A DNA stretch of 64,000 nt. It comes from Clostridiaceae bacterium Marseille-Q4143. GTDB lineage: Bacteria; Bacillota; Clostridia; Lachnospirales; Lachnospiraceae. The notes beneath the pieces are model-generated. The model was given only the letters and a program-made list of their open reading frames with translations, was not told the DNA's origin and made no database searches. Position 1 is the stretch's first letter. Every line of letters starts with the position of its first letter. Of the stretch, positions 56,266 through 64,000 are shown in pieces. The position numbers and the translations under genes are program-made. The stretch is from contig CP073693.1 of NCBI GenBank assembly GCA_018228645.1, positions 1,200,001-1,264,000 of the forward strand, written 5' to 3'.

Positions 56266-57540
56266 GTGATAAAAAAAGAAATGATTGCCATGCTTTTAGC
56301 TGGCGGGCAGGGAAGCCGTCTCGGGGTGCTTACGTCCAAAGTTGCCAAACCGGCAGTTGCTTTTGGAGGAAAGTACCGCATTATCGACTTCCCGTTAAGC
56401 AACTGTATCAATTCAGGTATTGATACAGTTGGAGTACTGACACAGTACCAACCGTTGAGATTGAATACGCATATCGGAATCGGAATGCCGTGGGATCTGG
56501 ATCGGAATAATGGAGGTGTGACGATTCTTTCACCCTATGAGAGAAGTGCCGGAAGTGACTGGTATTCCGGTACGGCCAATGCCATTTATCAGAATATCGA
56601 TTATATTGATACCTACAATCCGGAGTATGTGTTGATTCTGTCAGGTGATCATATCTACAAGATGGATTATGAGGTAATGCTGGATTATCACAAGGAAAAC
56701 AATGCGGCAGTGACCATTGCCTGCATGCCGGTACCGTGGGAAGAAGCCAGCCGTTTCGGCGTGGTGATCACGGATGATACCGGAAAGGTTACGGATTTTG
56801 AGGAAAAACCGGCAAATCCGAGAAGTAATCTGGCATCCATGGGAATCTACATTTTTACATGGAAGGTATTAAGAGAAGCACTGATCAAGATGCGTTCCGT
56901 ACCGGGATGTGATTTCGGAAAACATATTCTTCCGGAATGCCTGGAAAACGGGGAGCGGCTGTTCGCATATGAGTACAATGGATACTGGAAAGATGTAGGT
57001 ACACTTGGTTCCTACTGGGAAGCCAATATGGAACTGATCGATATCATCCCGGAATTTAATCTCTATGAGGAGTTCTGGAAGATCTATACCAAGAGTGATG
57101 CAGTTCCGCCATTATATGTATCGGAAGATGGATTTATCGAGCGAAGCATTGTCTGCGGCAATTCCACAATTGAGGGAACTGTGATCAATTCCGTCATCGG
57201 AGCCAATGTACATATCTGTAAGGGCGCTGTGGTGCGGGATTCTATCATTATGAAGAATACCACTGTGGGAGAAGGCACTCAGGTGGACAAGTCCATCATT
57301 GCAGAGGAGGTTGTGATTGGAGATCACTGCACGCTCGGCGTAGGGGAAGATATTCCGAATAAAGTAAATCCAAAAGTATATTCTTTTGGTCTTGTGACCA
57401 TCGGAGAGAATTCCGTCATTCCTCCCAATGTCCAGATCGGTCTGAATACGGCCATTTCCGGACCGACGGAGAGTGAAGATTATCCAAACGGAATACTCGC
57501 AAGCGGTGAGACTCTAATTAAGGCAGGTGATCGGTCATGA
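56266..57540 (+). CDS. glgC: Glucose-1-phosphate adenylyltransferase, GlgC subunit
   Basis: Makes ADP-glucose from ATP and glucose 1-phosphate, the rate-setting step of glycogen synthesis. 424 aa. The nucleotidyltransferase domain carries [10 protein letters not shown] near residue 9, G-T-A-N-A-I near 103 and [11 protein letters not shown] near 125. F-E-E-K-P lies near 180, and a left-handed beta-helix follows at about 300-424. The start is GTG 56266, preceded by AAGAGGTG; an in-frame ATG at 56236 lacks a site. Overlaps glgD by 4 bases (ATGA). Confidence 0.95.
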   Translation: MIKKEMIAMLLAGGQGSRLGVLTSKVAKPAVAFGGKYRIIDFPLSNCINSGIDTVGVLTQYQPLRLNTHIGIGMPWDLDRNNGGVTILSPYERSAGSDWYSGTANAIYQNIDYIDTYNPEYVLILSGDHIYKMDYEVMLDYHKENNAAVTIACMPVPWEEASRFGVVITDDTGKVTDFEEKPANPRSNLASMGIYIFTWKVLREALIKMRSVPGCDFGKHILPECLENGERLFAYEYNGYWKDVGTLGSYWEANMELIDIIPEFNLYEEFWKIYTKSDAVPPLYVSEDGFIERSIVCGNSTIEGTVINSVIGANVHICKGAVVRDSIIMKNTTVGEGTQVDKSIIAEEVVIGDHCTLGVGEDIPNKVNPKVYSFGLVTIGENSVIPPNVQIGLNTAISGPTESEDYPNGILASGETLIKAGDRS

Positions 57541-58655
57541 GAGCAATAGGAATTATATTAGCAGGCGGCAATAATCATCGGATGAGAGAACTTTCGCAGA
57601 AGCGCGCCATTGCGGCCATGCCGGTAGCAGGAAGTTATCGGAGCATTGATTTTGCATTGAGCAATATGTCCAATTCCCATGTGCAGAAGGTGGCAGTTCT
57701 GACCCAGTACAATTCCCGTTCTCTGAATGAGCATCTGAGCTCCTCCAAATGGTGGGACTTTGGAAGAAAACAGGGCGGACTGTATCTCTTTACTCCTACG
57801 TTGACCATGGAGAACAATTACTGGTACCGTGGAACGGCAGATGCTCTTTATCAGAATCTGGACTGGCTCAAACAGAGCCATGAACCGTATGTGGTCATCG
57901 CATCCGGAGACGGCATCTACAAGATGGATTATGGAAAAGTGCTGGAATATCATATTGATAAGAAGGCAGATATTACTGTTGTATGCAAGGAGATGCCGCA
58001 GGGAGCCGATCTGAGCCGATTCGGAGCCGTAAAGGCAGATGACAATGGAAGAATCATTGATTTTGAAGAAAAACCAATGGCGACGGATGCCCATATGGTG
58101 TCATGCGGGATCTACATTATTCGCAGACGCCAGCTGATTGAACTAATTGAAAAGTGTGCGCAGGAAGACCGCTTCGATTTTGTGCGTGATATTCTGATCC
58201 GTTACAAAAATGTAAAGAAGATCTATTCTTACAAGATTGACAGTTACTGGAACAGTATTTCGTCGGTAGAGTCGTATTATGAGACGAATATGGATTTCCT
58301 GAAACCGGAAGTCAGAAAACATTTTCTGCAGGACTATCCGGATATATATTCCAAAGTTCAGGATTTACCGCCGGCGAAGTATAACGCAGGCTCTAATGTG
58401 AAGAACAGCCTGGTAGCCAGTGGCTGCATTATAAATGGCACCGTAGAGAATTCCATTCTCTTTAAAAAGGTGTTCGTGGGGAATAATTGCGTGATTAAAA
58501 ACTCTATTATTCTGAATGATGTGTATCTGGGTGACAATACTCACATTGAGAACTGTATTGTAGAAAGCCGGGATACGATCCGGGCAAATTCCCGCTATGT
58601 GGGGGAAGACGGAGTGAAAGTAGTCATTGAGAAGAATGACAGATATATCATGTAA
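57537..58655 (+). CDS. glgD: Glucose-1-phosphate adenylyltransferase, GlgD subunit
   Basis: 372 aa regulatory partner of GlgC in Firmicutes. It shares the fold but has lost key residues: the loop reads L-A-G-G-N-N-H-R-M where GlgC has G-Q-G-S-R-L, which fits poor activity alone and activation of GlgC. The rest shows F-A-L-S-N, G-T-A-D-A-L and [10 protein letters not shown]. Its ATG overlaps the glgC stop, so the subunits are made together. Confidence 0.94.
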   Translation: MRAIGIILAGGNNHRMRELSQKRAIAAMPVAGSYRSIDFALSNMSNSHVQKVAVLTQYNSRSLNEHLSSSKWWDFGRKQGGLYLFTPTLTMENNYWYRGTADALYQNLDWLKQSHEPYVVIASGDGIYKMDYGKVLEYHIDKKADITVVCKEMPQGADLSRFGAVKADDNGRIIDFEEKPMATDAHMVSCGIYIIRRRQLIELIEKCAQEDRFDFVRDILIRYKNVKKIYSYKIDSYWNSISSVESYYETNMDFLKPEVRKHFLQDYPDIYSKVQDLPPAKYNAGSNVKNSLVASGCIINGTVENSILFKKVFVGNNCVIKNSIILNDVYLGDNTHIENCIVESRDTIRANSRYVGEDGVKVVIEKNDRYIM

Positions 58656-58688
58656 GCTCCACAAAATAAGAGATACGAGGAGAGGTCT

Positions 58689-58958
58689 ATGAAGATTACA
58701 GATGTACGGATTCGAAAAGTTGCAAAAGAGGGTAAGATGAAAGCGGTAGTCTCCATTACCATTGATGGAGAATTTGTAGTACATGACATTAAGGTAATTG
58801 AAGGCGAAAAAGGAATGTTTATTGCCATGCCCAGCAGACGTGCTTCTGATGGAGAGTACAGAGATATTGCACATCCGATCAGTTCTGCAACCCGCGACTG
58901 TATCCAGACAACGATTCTTGAAAAATATCAGGAAATTCTGGAAGAGCCGGCAGAATAG
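58689..58958 (+). CDS. spoVG: Septation/sporulation regulator SpoVG
   Basis: 89 aa, opening [11 protein letters not shown]. The hallmark is M-P-S-R-R near residue 47, then A-H-P-I-S near 61. SpoVG is a small nucleic-acid-binding regulator of septation, sporulation and surface genes. It is 33 bases downstream of glgD with a GAGGAGAGG site and could share the glg transcript; a terminator follows. Confidence 0.96.
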   Translation: MKITDVRIRKVAKEGKMKAVVSITIDGEFVVHDIKVIEGEKGMFIAMPSRRASDGEYRDIAHPISSATRDCIQTTILEKYQEILEEPAE

Positions 58959-58964
58959 AAATTT

Positions 58965-58993
58965 CCCGCGGTCAGTCAGATCGCGGGTTTTTT
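58965..58993 (+). terminator. Terminator after spoVG
   Basis: CCCGCG (58965-58970) pairs with CGCGGG (58982-58987) followed by six T. Confidence 0.9.
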
Positions 58994-59004
58994 GCGTCCA
59001 GGCA

Positions 59005-59033
59005 TTGAAATATTGGATAGTCTGGGGTAGAAT
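59005..59033 (+). promoter_or_regulatory. Promoter of xpt
   Basis: TTGAAA, 17 bases, TAGAAT, about 42 bases before xpt. The leader is too short for a purine riboswitch. Confidence 0.6.
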
Positions 59034-59075
59034 GTAAAAAATATATCCAGCAGGAACAGGAGAGAAACGGCAATT

Positions 59076-59657
59076 ATGGAACTTTTGAAGGAACGAATCC
59101 GTAAAGACGGAGTTATGAAACCGGGAAATGTACTGAAAGTAGACAGCTTCTTAAATCACCAGATGGATATTGAGCTGTTTAATGAGATGGGAAAAGAATT
59201 CAAACGCAGATTTGAAGGCGTGAAGATTGATAAGATTCTTACCATCGAAGCATCCGGAATCGGAATTGCTGCCATTGTAGCACAGTATTTTAAATGTCCG
59301 GTTGTATTTGCAAAAAAATCCCAGTCCATCAATCTGGACGGCACCATGCTGTCTGCTCCGGTGGAATCTTTTACCCATAAACGGAAATATGAAGTTATCG
59401 TTGCAAGCAAATTCCTTCATCCGGATGAAAATGTTCTGGTAATTGATGATTTTATGGCAAATGGATGCGCGGCAGCAGGTCTGTGTCAGATCATTGAAGC
59501 TGCACATGCCAATGTTGCAGGAATCGGAATTGTGATCGAGAAAGGATTCCAGCACGGCGGAGCAATGCTCAGAGGACGCGGTTATCGTGTAGAGTCCCTG
59601 GCAATCGTTGAGGAGATGGATCCGGAGACGCAGACTATCCGTTTCAGAGAAGACTAA
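59076..59657 (+). CDS. xpt: Xanthine phosphoribosyltransferase
   Basis: Salvages xanthine with PRPP to XMP. 193 aa, the usual length. Landmarks: L-K-V-D-S-F-L-N-H-Q near residue 23, E-A-S-G-I-G-I-A near 59, K-K-S near 82, and the PRPP loop L-V-I-D-D-F-M-A-N-G near 123. In Bacillus xpt is followed by the permease pbuX and led by a purine riboswitch; neither is present here, so it stands alone under a plain promoter. Confidence 0.95.
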   Translation: MELLKERIRKDGVMKPGNVLKVDSFLNHQMDIELFNEMGKEFKRRFEGVKIDKILTIEASGIGIAAIVAQYFKCPVVFAKKSQSINLDGTMLSAPVESFTHKRKYEVIVASKFLHPDENVLVIDDFMANGCAAAGLCQIIEAAHANVAGIGIVIEKGFQHGGAMLRGRGYRVESLAIVEEMDPETQTIRFRED

Positions 59658-59670
59658 GTGAAGAGATTTA

Positions 59671-59711
59671 CAAAAGAGGGAGTATCGTTTCGGCGATGCT
59701 CCCTTTTGTGT
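59671..59711 (+). terminator. Terminator after xpt
   Basis: AAAAGAGGGAGTATCG pairs with CGATGCTCCCTTTT around a small loop, followed by GTGTC. Confidence 0.8.
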
Positions 59712-59770
59712 CTTTTACCGGACGGAAAGCATATACTTCATTATAGGTAAAAAGAATGGAGTCTGGATTC

Positions 59771-60205
59771 ATGAAAGAGCCGAACGAATGGAATCAGAGG
59801 ATGTTCCCGTGGCTGTATCCATATGGAAACCGAATGAATTACCTGAGTCTTTGGGATCAGCCGGAAAGAATGGAAGATGAAGAGGACTTCCGGAGACTGC
59901 AGGAAATGTATCCGATCATGGCGAGAAGGCTGAAGCCTTATGTGGATGAAGTATGTTCGCTGTTGGAGTATCCGGGCAGCATGATGTATGATGAGTACCC
60001 GGATCAGCTCTCCCTTAGAAAAAAGAGCCTGGAGATATGGGAACGGGCGGAAAAAGGGGAACGTTTCGGAAAAGACGCACCGGGATGGGAGCAGGTGCAG
60101 GATTTGATCGGTGTACTTTTGCTGCAGGAGATGATGTGCCGAAGAAAGACCAACAGGAGACGGTATACCCCGGTAAAAGTAATTGACACGCTTTCAAAGC
60201 GATAG
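59771..60205 (+). CDS. Conserved protein of unknown function
   Basis: 144 aa, soluble, no signal. I do not recognise a family. The first third is rich in aromatic residues (M-F-P-W-L-Y-P-Y-G near residue 12). A conserved-looking P-G-S-M-M-Y-D-E-Y-P lies near 68, and the end is basic (R-R-K-T-N-R-R-R). Such short aromatic proteins recur in Lachnospiraceae. ATG 59771 follows TGGAG by 9 bases; ATG 59756 is the alternative. It has no clear terminator before the next gene. Confidence 0.6.
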   Translation: MKEPNEWNQRMFPWLYPYGNRMNYLSLWDQPERMEDEEDFRRLQEMYPIMARRLKPYVDEVCSLLEYPGSMMYDEYPDQLSLRKKSLEIWERAEKGERFGKDAPGWEQVQDLIGVLLLQEMMCRRKTNRRRYTPVKVIDTLSKR

Positions 60206-60285
60206 TAAACTAAAGAAAATGTGTAGAATAAAGGCCGATTGTTTTCAGCAGAGAACAGTTGGCTTTTTCCAAAAAGGTGGATAAA

Positions 60286-62787
60286 ATGAAGAAAAAATTA
60301 ATTCAGTATGTAAGTGTGCTGCTGTCATTTCTGGCAGGACTTTTTCTGACCAGCTATCTGACTCAGGTGGGAAACAGGGATATGACCACATCGATGGCAG
60401 AGGCAGTTCTTCCGGTACTCTATGCGGAAACGGAAGGGACCCTCTATAATGAGATGCATGGATACAGGACAGATATGGATGGCGGCTATATGAAGGATTC
60501 TGTGATTGCAGTGCAGGAGGATCATGTGCTGAAGCTGGCGCTGGAAAAGTATAATGCACAGATCACGGATACCTCCTATGAAGTGAGAAGTCTGGATTCG
60601 GAACGGCTGATTCAGGATGGAAGCGGTCTGCAGGGAGAGGACGATGGACAGTATATCCGTTATACGGTACAGCTGAAGGATCTGCTGGAACCGGAGAAAG
60701 ATTATCTTCTGATCTGCAAGGTGAAGACTGGAGATGAGGAAGAAATAAAATACTACTCCCAGATCACCTACCTGGGTGAAAACCATATGCAGGAATGCCT
60801 GGATTTTGCAAAGGAATTTCATCGGGTGACAGTTGAAAAGGACAGTTCCAGTATGTTTCTGAATTATCTGGAACCGAACGGAACCATGGATGGAAAGAGC
60901 CTGGGGTATGTCAATATTCATTCCCGTTCCGGCCCTGTTACATGGGGAGATATGCAGGTCGCAGAGACTGGCGACCTGAAACTGTCGGTCACTGATATTT
61001 CCAAAGATGTGGCGGCGGTTGTATTTACCTATACGTTGAAAAATACGGATTCGAAAGAGACCTACGATGTACGGGAAGCCATCCGTGTCAGATATACGGC
61101 ATCCAGAATGTTCCTGCTGGCATATGAGAGAACAGCAGATCAGATCTTTTCACCTGGAAAGGGATTGCTGACGGATAATAAATTTGCTTTTGGTATTCAG
61201 AGCGACGTGCCTGATTACAGAAAAAATAAGGAAGAAAATGTCATTGGATTCGTTTCCCAGGGACAGCTGTGGTGCTACGATTTTGGGCAGAACCGGCTGA
61301 GTCTTGTCTATGGTTTTGAAGACGGTCAGGATGAGAGGGGAACCTATGGAGCGCATGATTTTCGGATCCTGCAGGTCGAAGAGTCCGGCAGTATGGATTT
61401 TCTGGTATATGGATATATGAACAGGGGACGTTATGAAGGAATGAGTGGAGTGCTCATGTGCCATTATGATGCGCTTATGAATACGGTTGAGGAACAGTTT
61501 TTTCTTCCGTCAGACCGGCCATATGCGGCAGTGAAGGAAGAACTTGGCAAACTGGCGGTGGAGAACAGTAATGGTCAGGCATGGATCTATAGCAGGGGAA
61601 TGATTCTGCAGATCGATCTGGAGACCAGCCAGGTAACGGTTCTGGCCAACGATATTCCGGAAGAACTGGTGCAGATTTCAGACAGTGGACAGACAGCGGC
61701 ATGGACAGACGGCAGCAATGGCGTGATCAGTCTTCTGCATACGGAGACTGGAATTGTACAGCGGATTGAGGCATCAGCAGGAGAAACCGTTCGTGCCCTT
61801 GGTTTTATGGAGGAAGATTTTATCTACGGAACTGCGCGTGTGGATGATATCCGGGTGCAGGAAGATGGAAGTGAGATTTTTCCCATGTACCGGATTATTA
61901 TTCGTGCAGCCGATGGACAGGCAGTGCGGGAATTTGATTATTCGTCCAAAGGAAAATATGTGACGGCTCTTTCCATTGTGCAGAACCGGATTGATCTTTC
62001 CTGTATACAGGCTTCCGGAGACGGCGGATATGTGGAAACACTTCCAGAACCGATTACGTATGCCAATGAAAATACATCGGAGCTTCTGAGTCTGAAAACT
62101 GCATATGATGAAGTAAAAAGAAATGAATATTTCCTTAATTATAGTGGGACGATGAAGAACAGCAGCCTGAAGCGTCCGAAGGTGAAACTGGTGCTATTTG
62201 AAGGAAGCCGGACACTGAAAGTGGACGAACAGGGAACGGACTGCTATCTTGTGTACAGCTTTGATGGACAGACGAAAGGATATGAAAAACTGGCAGATGC
62301 CGTCAATGCAGCTTATGATAACATGGGTTCTGTGTGGAAAGCTGGTAAATGCTGCTGGAGCAGGGGAACAAGCCGCAGCAGAGTTCTGCTGGACGGATTT
62401 GACGGAGAAGAAGATTCTGCAGAAAGCAGCGCAGATGTTCTGACCGCCTGTATGCAGCGGGTACTGAAAACGAGGCAGATATATACGGATGTGCAGTCTC
62501 TTCGGGATGAGGGTATGTCTGCGTGGGAGATCTGGAATCAGGAACTTGGAACGGATAGCTGTATTCTTTCAGGATGTAATGTGGAGACGGTTCTCTACTA
62601 TATTGATAAAGGAATGCCGGTGCTTGGCATGACAGGAACCGGCGAGGCAGTGCTTATTGTAGGATATGATGCCCAGAATGTGGTGCTGTGGACTCCGGGA
62701 CAGGCCGGAACCAGAAATATGGGAAGAAAAGACGCTACTGCAATGTTTGCAACAGCTGGAAATCTGTATTTTACCTGTCTTCCTTAA
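60286..62787 (+). CDS. Large membrane-anchored exported protein with C39-like end, function unknown
   Basis: 833 aa. One N-terminal membrane anchor (about 5-25); the rest is predicted outside the cell. The middle is beta-rich, with repeated W/Y-G-x-D motifs that could be a propeller-like fold (about 290-560). The last 100 residues resemble a C39-like peptidase domain: S-C-I-L-S-G-C-N-V-E-T-V-L-Y-Y-I-D-K-G-M then A-V-L-I-V-G-Y-D. The usual catalytic His before VGYD is a Glu-Ala here, so peptidase activity is doubtful. ATG 60286 follows AAGGTGG. It lies just upstream of a two-component system and may be part of its signal path; this is inference. Confidence 0.65.
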   Translation: MKKKLIQYVSVLLSFLAGLFLTSYLTQVGNRDMTTSMAEAVLPVLYAETEGTLYNEMHGYRTDMDGGYMKDSVIAVQEDHVLKLALEKYNAQITDTSYEVRSLDSERLIQDGSGLQGEDDGQYIRYTVQLKDLLEPEKDYLLICKVKTGDEEEIKYYSQITYLGENHMQECLDFAKEFHRVTVEKDSSSMFLNYLEPNGTMDGKSLGYVNIHSRSGPVTWGDMQVAETGDLKLSVTDISKDVAAVVFTYTLKNTDSKETYDVREAIRVRYTASRMFLLAYERTADQIFSPGKGLLTDNKFAFGIQSDVPDYRKNKEENVIGFVSQGQLWCYDFGQNRLSLVYGFEDGQDERGTYGAHDFRILQVEESGSMDFLVYGYMNRGRYEGMSGVLMCHYDALMNTVEEQFFLPSDRPYAAVKEELGKLAVENSNGQAWIYSRGMILQIDLETSQVTVLANDIPEELVQISDSGQTAAWTDGSNGVISLLHTETGIVQRIEASAGETVRALGFMEEDFIYGTARVDDIRVQEDGSEIFPMYRIIIRAADGQAVREFDYSSKGKYVTALSIVQNRIDLSCIQASGDGGYVETLPEPITYANENTSELLSLKTAYDEVKRNEYFLNYSGTMKNSSLKRPKVKLVLFEGSRTLKVDEQGTDCYLVYSFDGQTKGYEKLADAVNAAYDNMGSVWKAGKCCWSRGTSRSRVLLDGFDGEEDSAESSADVLTACMQRVLKTRQIYTDVQSLRDEGMSAWEIWNQELGTDSCILSGCNVETVLYYIDKGMPVLGMTGTGEAVLIVGYDAQNVVLWTPGQAGTRNMGRKDATAMFATAGNLYFTCLP

Positions 62788-62824
62788 AAAAATCTTAATA
62801 AAATTACGGCTTCTATCTTAAAAA
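62783..62824 (+). promoter_or_regulatory. CTTAA direct repeats upstream of the response regulator
   Basis: CTTAAAAA (62783), CTTAATA (62794) and CTTAAAAA (62817) are spaced 11 and 23 bases, about one and two helical turns. OmpR-type regulators bind direct repeats with this phasing, so autoregulation is possible. Confidence 0.35.
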
Positions 62825-62864
62825 AGGAATGTTATAACATAATCAGCAAAGGAGATACGAGAAT

Positions 62865-63554
62865 ATGAACATTCTGGTTTGTGACGATGACCATGCAATT
62901 GTAGATGCCATTGAAATTTATCTCAGTCAGGAAGGCTATAGGGTACTGAAGGCTTATGATGGGCTGGAAGCCATAAAAATGCTTCAGGAGCATGAAATCC
63001 ATCTGATACTTATTGATATTATGATGCCAAAGATGGATGGAATGCGGGCAACTATGAAAATCAGGGAAACCAATGGAGTGCCCATTATTTTCCTCTCGGC
63101 AAAATCAGAAGATGTGGACAAGATTCTTGGGCTCAATATCGGAGCGGATGATTATATTACCAAGCCGTTCAATCCGCTGGAATTGACTGCCCGTGTAAAA
63201 TCTGTCCTGCGCAGATACACGCAGCTTGGAGCAATTGCAGAGAAGAAAAATCATATTTTCCGCATTGGCGGTCTGGTAGTGGATGACGATGGGAAAGAAG
63301 TAACTGTAGAAGGTGAGCCGGTGAAGCTGACACCGATAGAATATCGTATTCTTCTGTTACTGGTGAAAAACCCTGGAAAGGTATTTTCTATAGGCCAGAT
63401 TTACGAAAGCATCTGGAACGAGGATGCGATCAGCGGAGACAACACAGTGGCTGTTCATATTCGACATATCCGGGAAAAAATTGAGATCAATCCGAAAGAG
63501 CCGCGCTATCTGAAAGTGGTTTGGGGAGTGGGCTACAAGATTGACCGGGAATAG
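62865..63554 (+). CDS. Response regulator, OmpR/PhoB family
   Basis: 229 aa. Receiver domain with D8/D9 acidic pocket, phospho-acceptor D51 in I-L-I-D-I-M-M-P, and K-P-F near 101. The winged-helix domain (about 130-228) contains L-T-P-I-E-Y-R-I-L near 152 and ends V-V-W-G-V-G-Y-K-I. It resembles WalR/PhoB-like regulators of Clostridia. AAAGGAG precedes the ATG. A sensor-like gene follows 9 bases downstream. Confidence 0.94.
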   Translation: MNILVCDDDHAIVDAIEIYLSQEGYRVLKAYDGLEAIKMLQEHEIHLILIDIMMPKMDGMRATMKIRETNGVPIIFLSAKSEDVDKILGLNIGADDYITKPFNPLELTARVKSVLRRYTQLGAIAEKKNHIFRIGGLVVDDDGKEVTVEGEPVKLTPIEYRILLLLVKNPGKVFSIGQIYESIWNEDAISGDNTVAVHIRHIREKIEINPKEPRYLKVVWGVGYKIDRE

Positions 63555-63563
63555 GAGGAGCCT

Positions 63564-64000
63564 ATGAAAAAGAAACATATATCCTTATTAAGAGGGATTG
63601 TCGTATGTGTAAATGCGGCGGCTGCAGCAGTGCTGGCAGTTGGTTTTGTTGCCGGTATGCGGGCTGGATACGGAAGTGAAACCTGGAAAGAAATTCTGGA
63701 GGGAAAGAATTATGTGGAAACTGCAGAATTTCAGGAACAGGCAGCATCTTCAGTGTATGATGCACTTGAAGCAGCAGTAAGAGACAGCCGGATGGAAAAG
63801 GATGGTCAGTATGATCCCCAGAGAATTATCCGGCTCAGAGATTATCTGGACAATGGCACAATTTATGACGAGATGCCGGAAAAAGAAAAAGGAAATGGCA
63901 TCTGTTACCGGCTTGGAGATTTATATCAGTGGAGTCTGAAAGGAACATCATATTCGGACGACGTACTGAATGAATCGTACAAGCCGCTTTTTTATGGAAG
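63564..64000 (+). CDS. Putative sensor histidine kinase, N-terminal part (cut by window end)
   Basis: 145 residues are visible and the frame stays open to the window end. ATG 63564 follows AGGAGG and lies 9 bases after the response regulator stop. It opens with a basic stretch and a membrane segment (about 10-32), followed by a predicted extracellular sensor part with Y-L-D-N-G and D-L-Y-Q-W-S. No kinase motif is inside the window; the call relies on position behind a response regulator. Confidence 0.7.
   Translation, partial: MKKKHISLLRGIVVCVNAAAAAVLAVGFVAGMRAGYGSETWKEILEGKNYVETAEFQEQAASSVYDALEAAVRDSRMEKDGQYDPQRIIRLRDYLDNGTIYDEMPEKEKGNGICYRLGDLYQWSLKGTSYSDDVLNESYKPLFYG

Noticed and set aside
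58994..59075. A purine riboswitch in front of xpt.
   Set aside because: The leader is only about 35 nt after the promoter, too short for the aptamer, and its conserved loops are missing.

Overview
The window reads as chromosome of a low-to-moderate-GC, endospore-lineage Clostridia, most likely a gut Lachnospiraceae. The basis is family content and style: SpoVG, a CwlD-like amidase, MecA, GdpP, a complete V-type ATPase in place of an F-type operon, GlgC/GlgD pairing, DUF951, DUF1858 and DUF3877-type small proteins, AGGAGG-type ribosome binding sites and many intrinsic terminators. The species cannot be fixed from sequence alone.

Layout. 1-2170 is the 3' part of a 23S rRNA gene. No 5S gene follows it; instead tRNA-Asn and tRNA-Cys have their own promoter and terminator. 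2.5-4.0 kb holds an Sfp-type phosphopantetheinyl transferase, a sirtuin and a DUF951 protein. 4.0-9.2 kb is the classic rpsF-ssb-rpsR / gdpP-rplI-dnaB block. 9.3-17.1 kb carries small redox and regulatory genes, MecA, a wall-hydrolase pair (GH18 protein behind a long structured leader, then a CwlD-like amidase), an ACT protein, Sua5, upp and dCMP deaminase. 17.2-25.9 kb is a nine-gene V-type ATPase operon (H-I-K-E-C-F-A-B-D) whose proteolipid keeps the Na+-ligand residues. 26-36.5 kb has murA, the remnant of a cytidylate-kinase-like gene, a Na+/dicarboxylate symporter, metK under a SAM-I riboswitch, a two-component system, a trigger-factor-like lipoprotein, fructose-bisphosphate aldolase and an HD hydrolase.

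36.6-45.5 kb is the most accessory-looking part. It is visibly more A+T-rich and encodes a PrpR-like regulator facing a tripartite tricarboxylate transporter (TctB-TctA-TctC) followed by a GH13 and a GH31 alpha-glycosidase. I read it as an uptake-and-hydrolysis locus for an alpha-glycoside, possibly an anionic one. Next come a MATE exporter under a textbook MerR-type 19-bp-spacer promoter with its divergent MerR/BmrR-like regulator, and a roughly 94-bp inverted-repeat element.

48-56 kb is on the minus strand: cyclophilin lipoprotein, an esterase/ATP-grasp pair of unknown pathway, PRPP synthase, a DnaI/DnaC-type helicase loader with a DnaD protein, and murC. Tandem DnaA boxes lie upstream of the primosome genes. 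56-64 kb returns to the plus strand: glgC-glgD, spoVG, xpt, two unrecognised proteins, and a response regulator followed by a putative sensor kinase cut by the window end.

The main candidates for undescribed biology are the structured leader before the GH18 gene, the TTT-transporter/GH13/GH31 locus with its degenerate AAA+ regulator, the esterase/ATP-grasp pair with a basic tail, the 833-aa envelope protein next to a two-component system, and the inverted-repeat element near 48 kb. Product calls rest on recognising protein families by eye; no database search was run.
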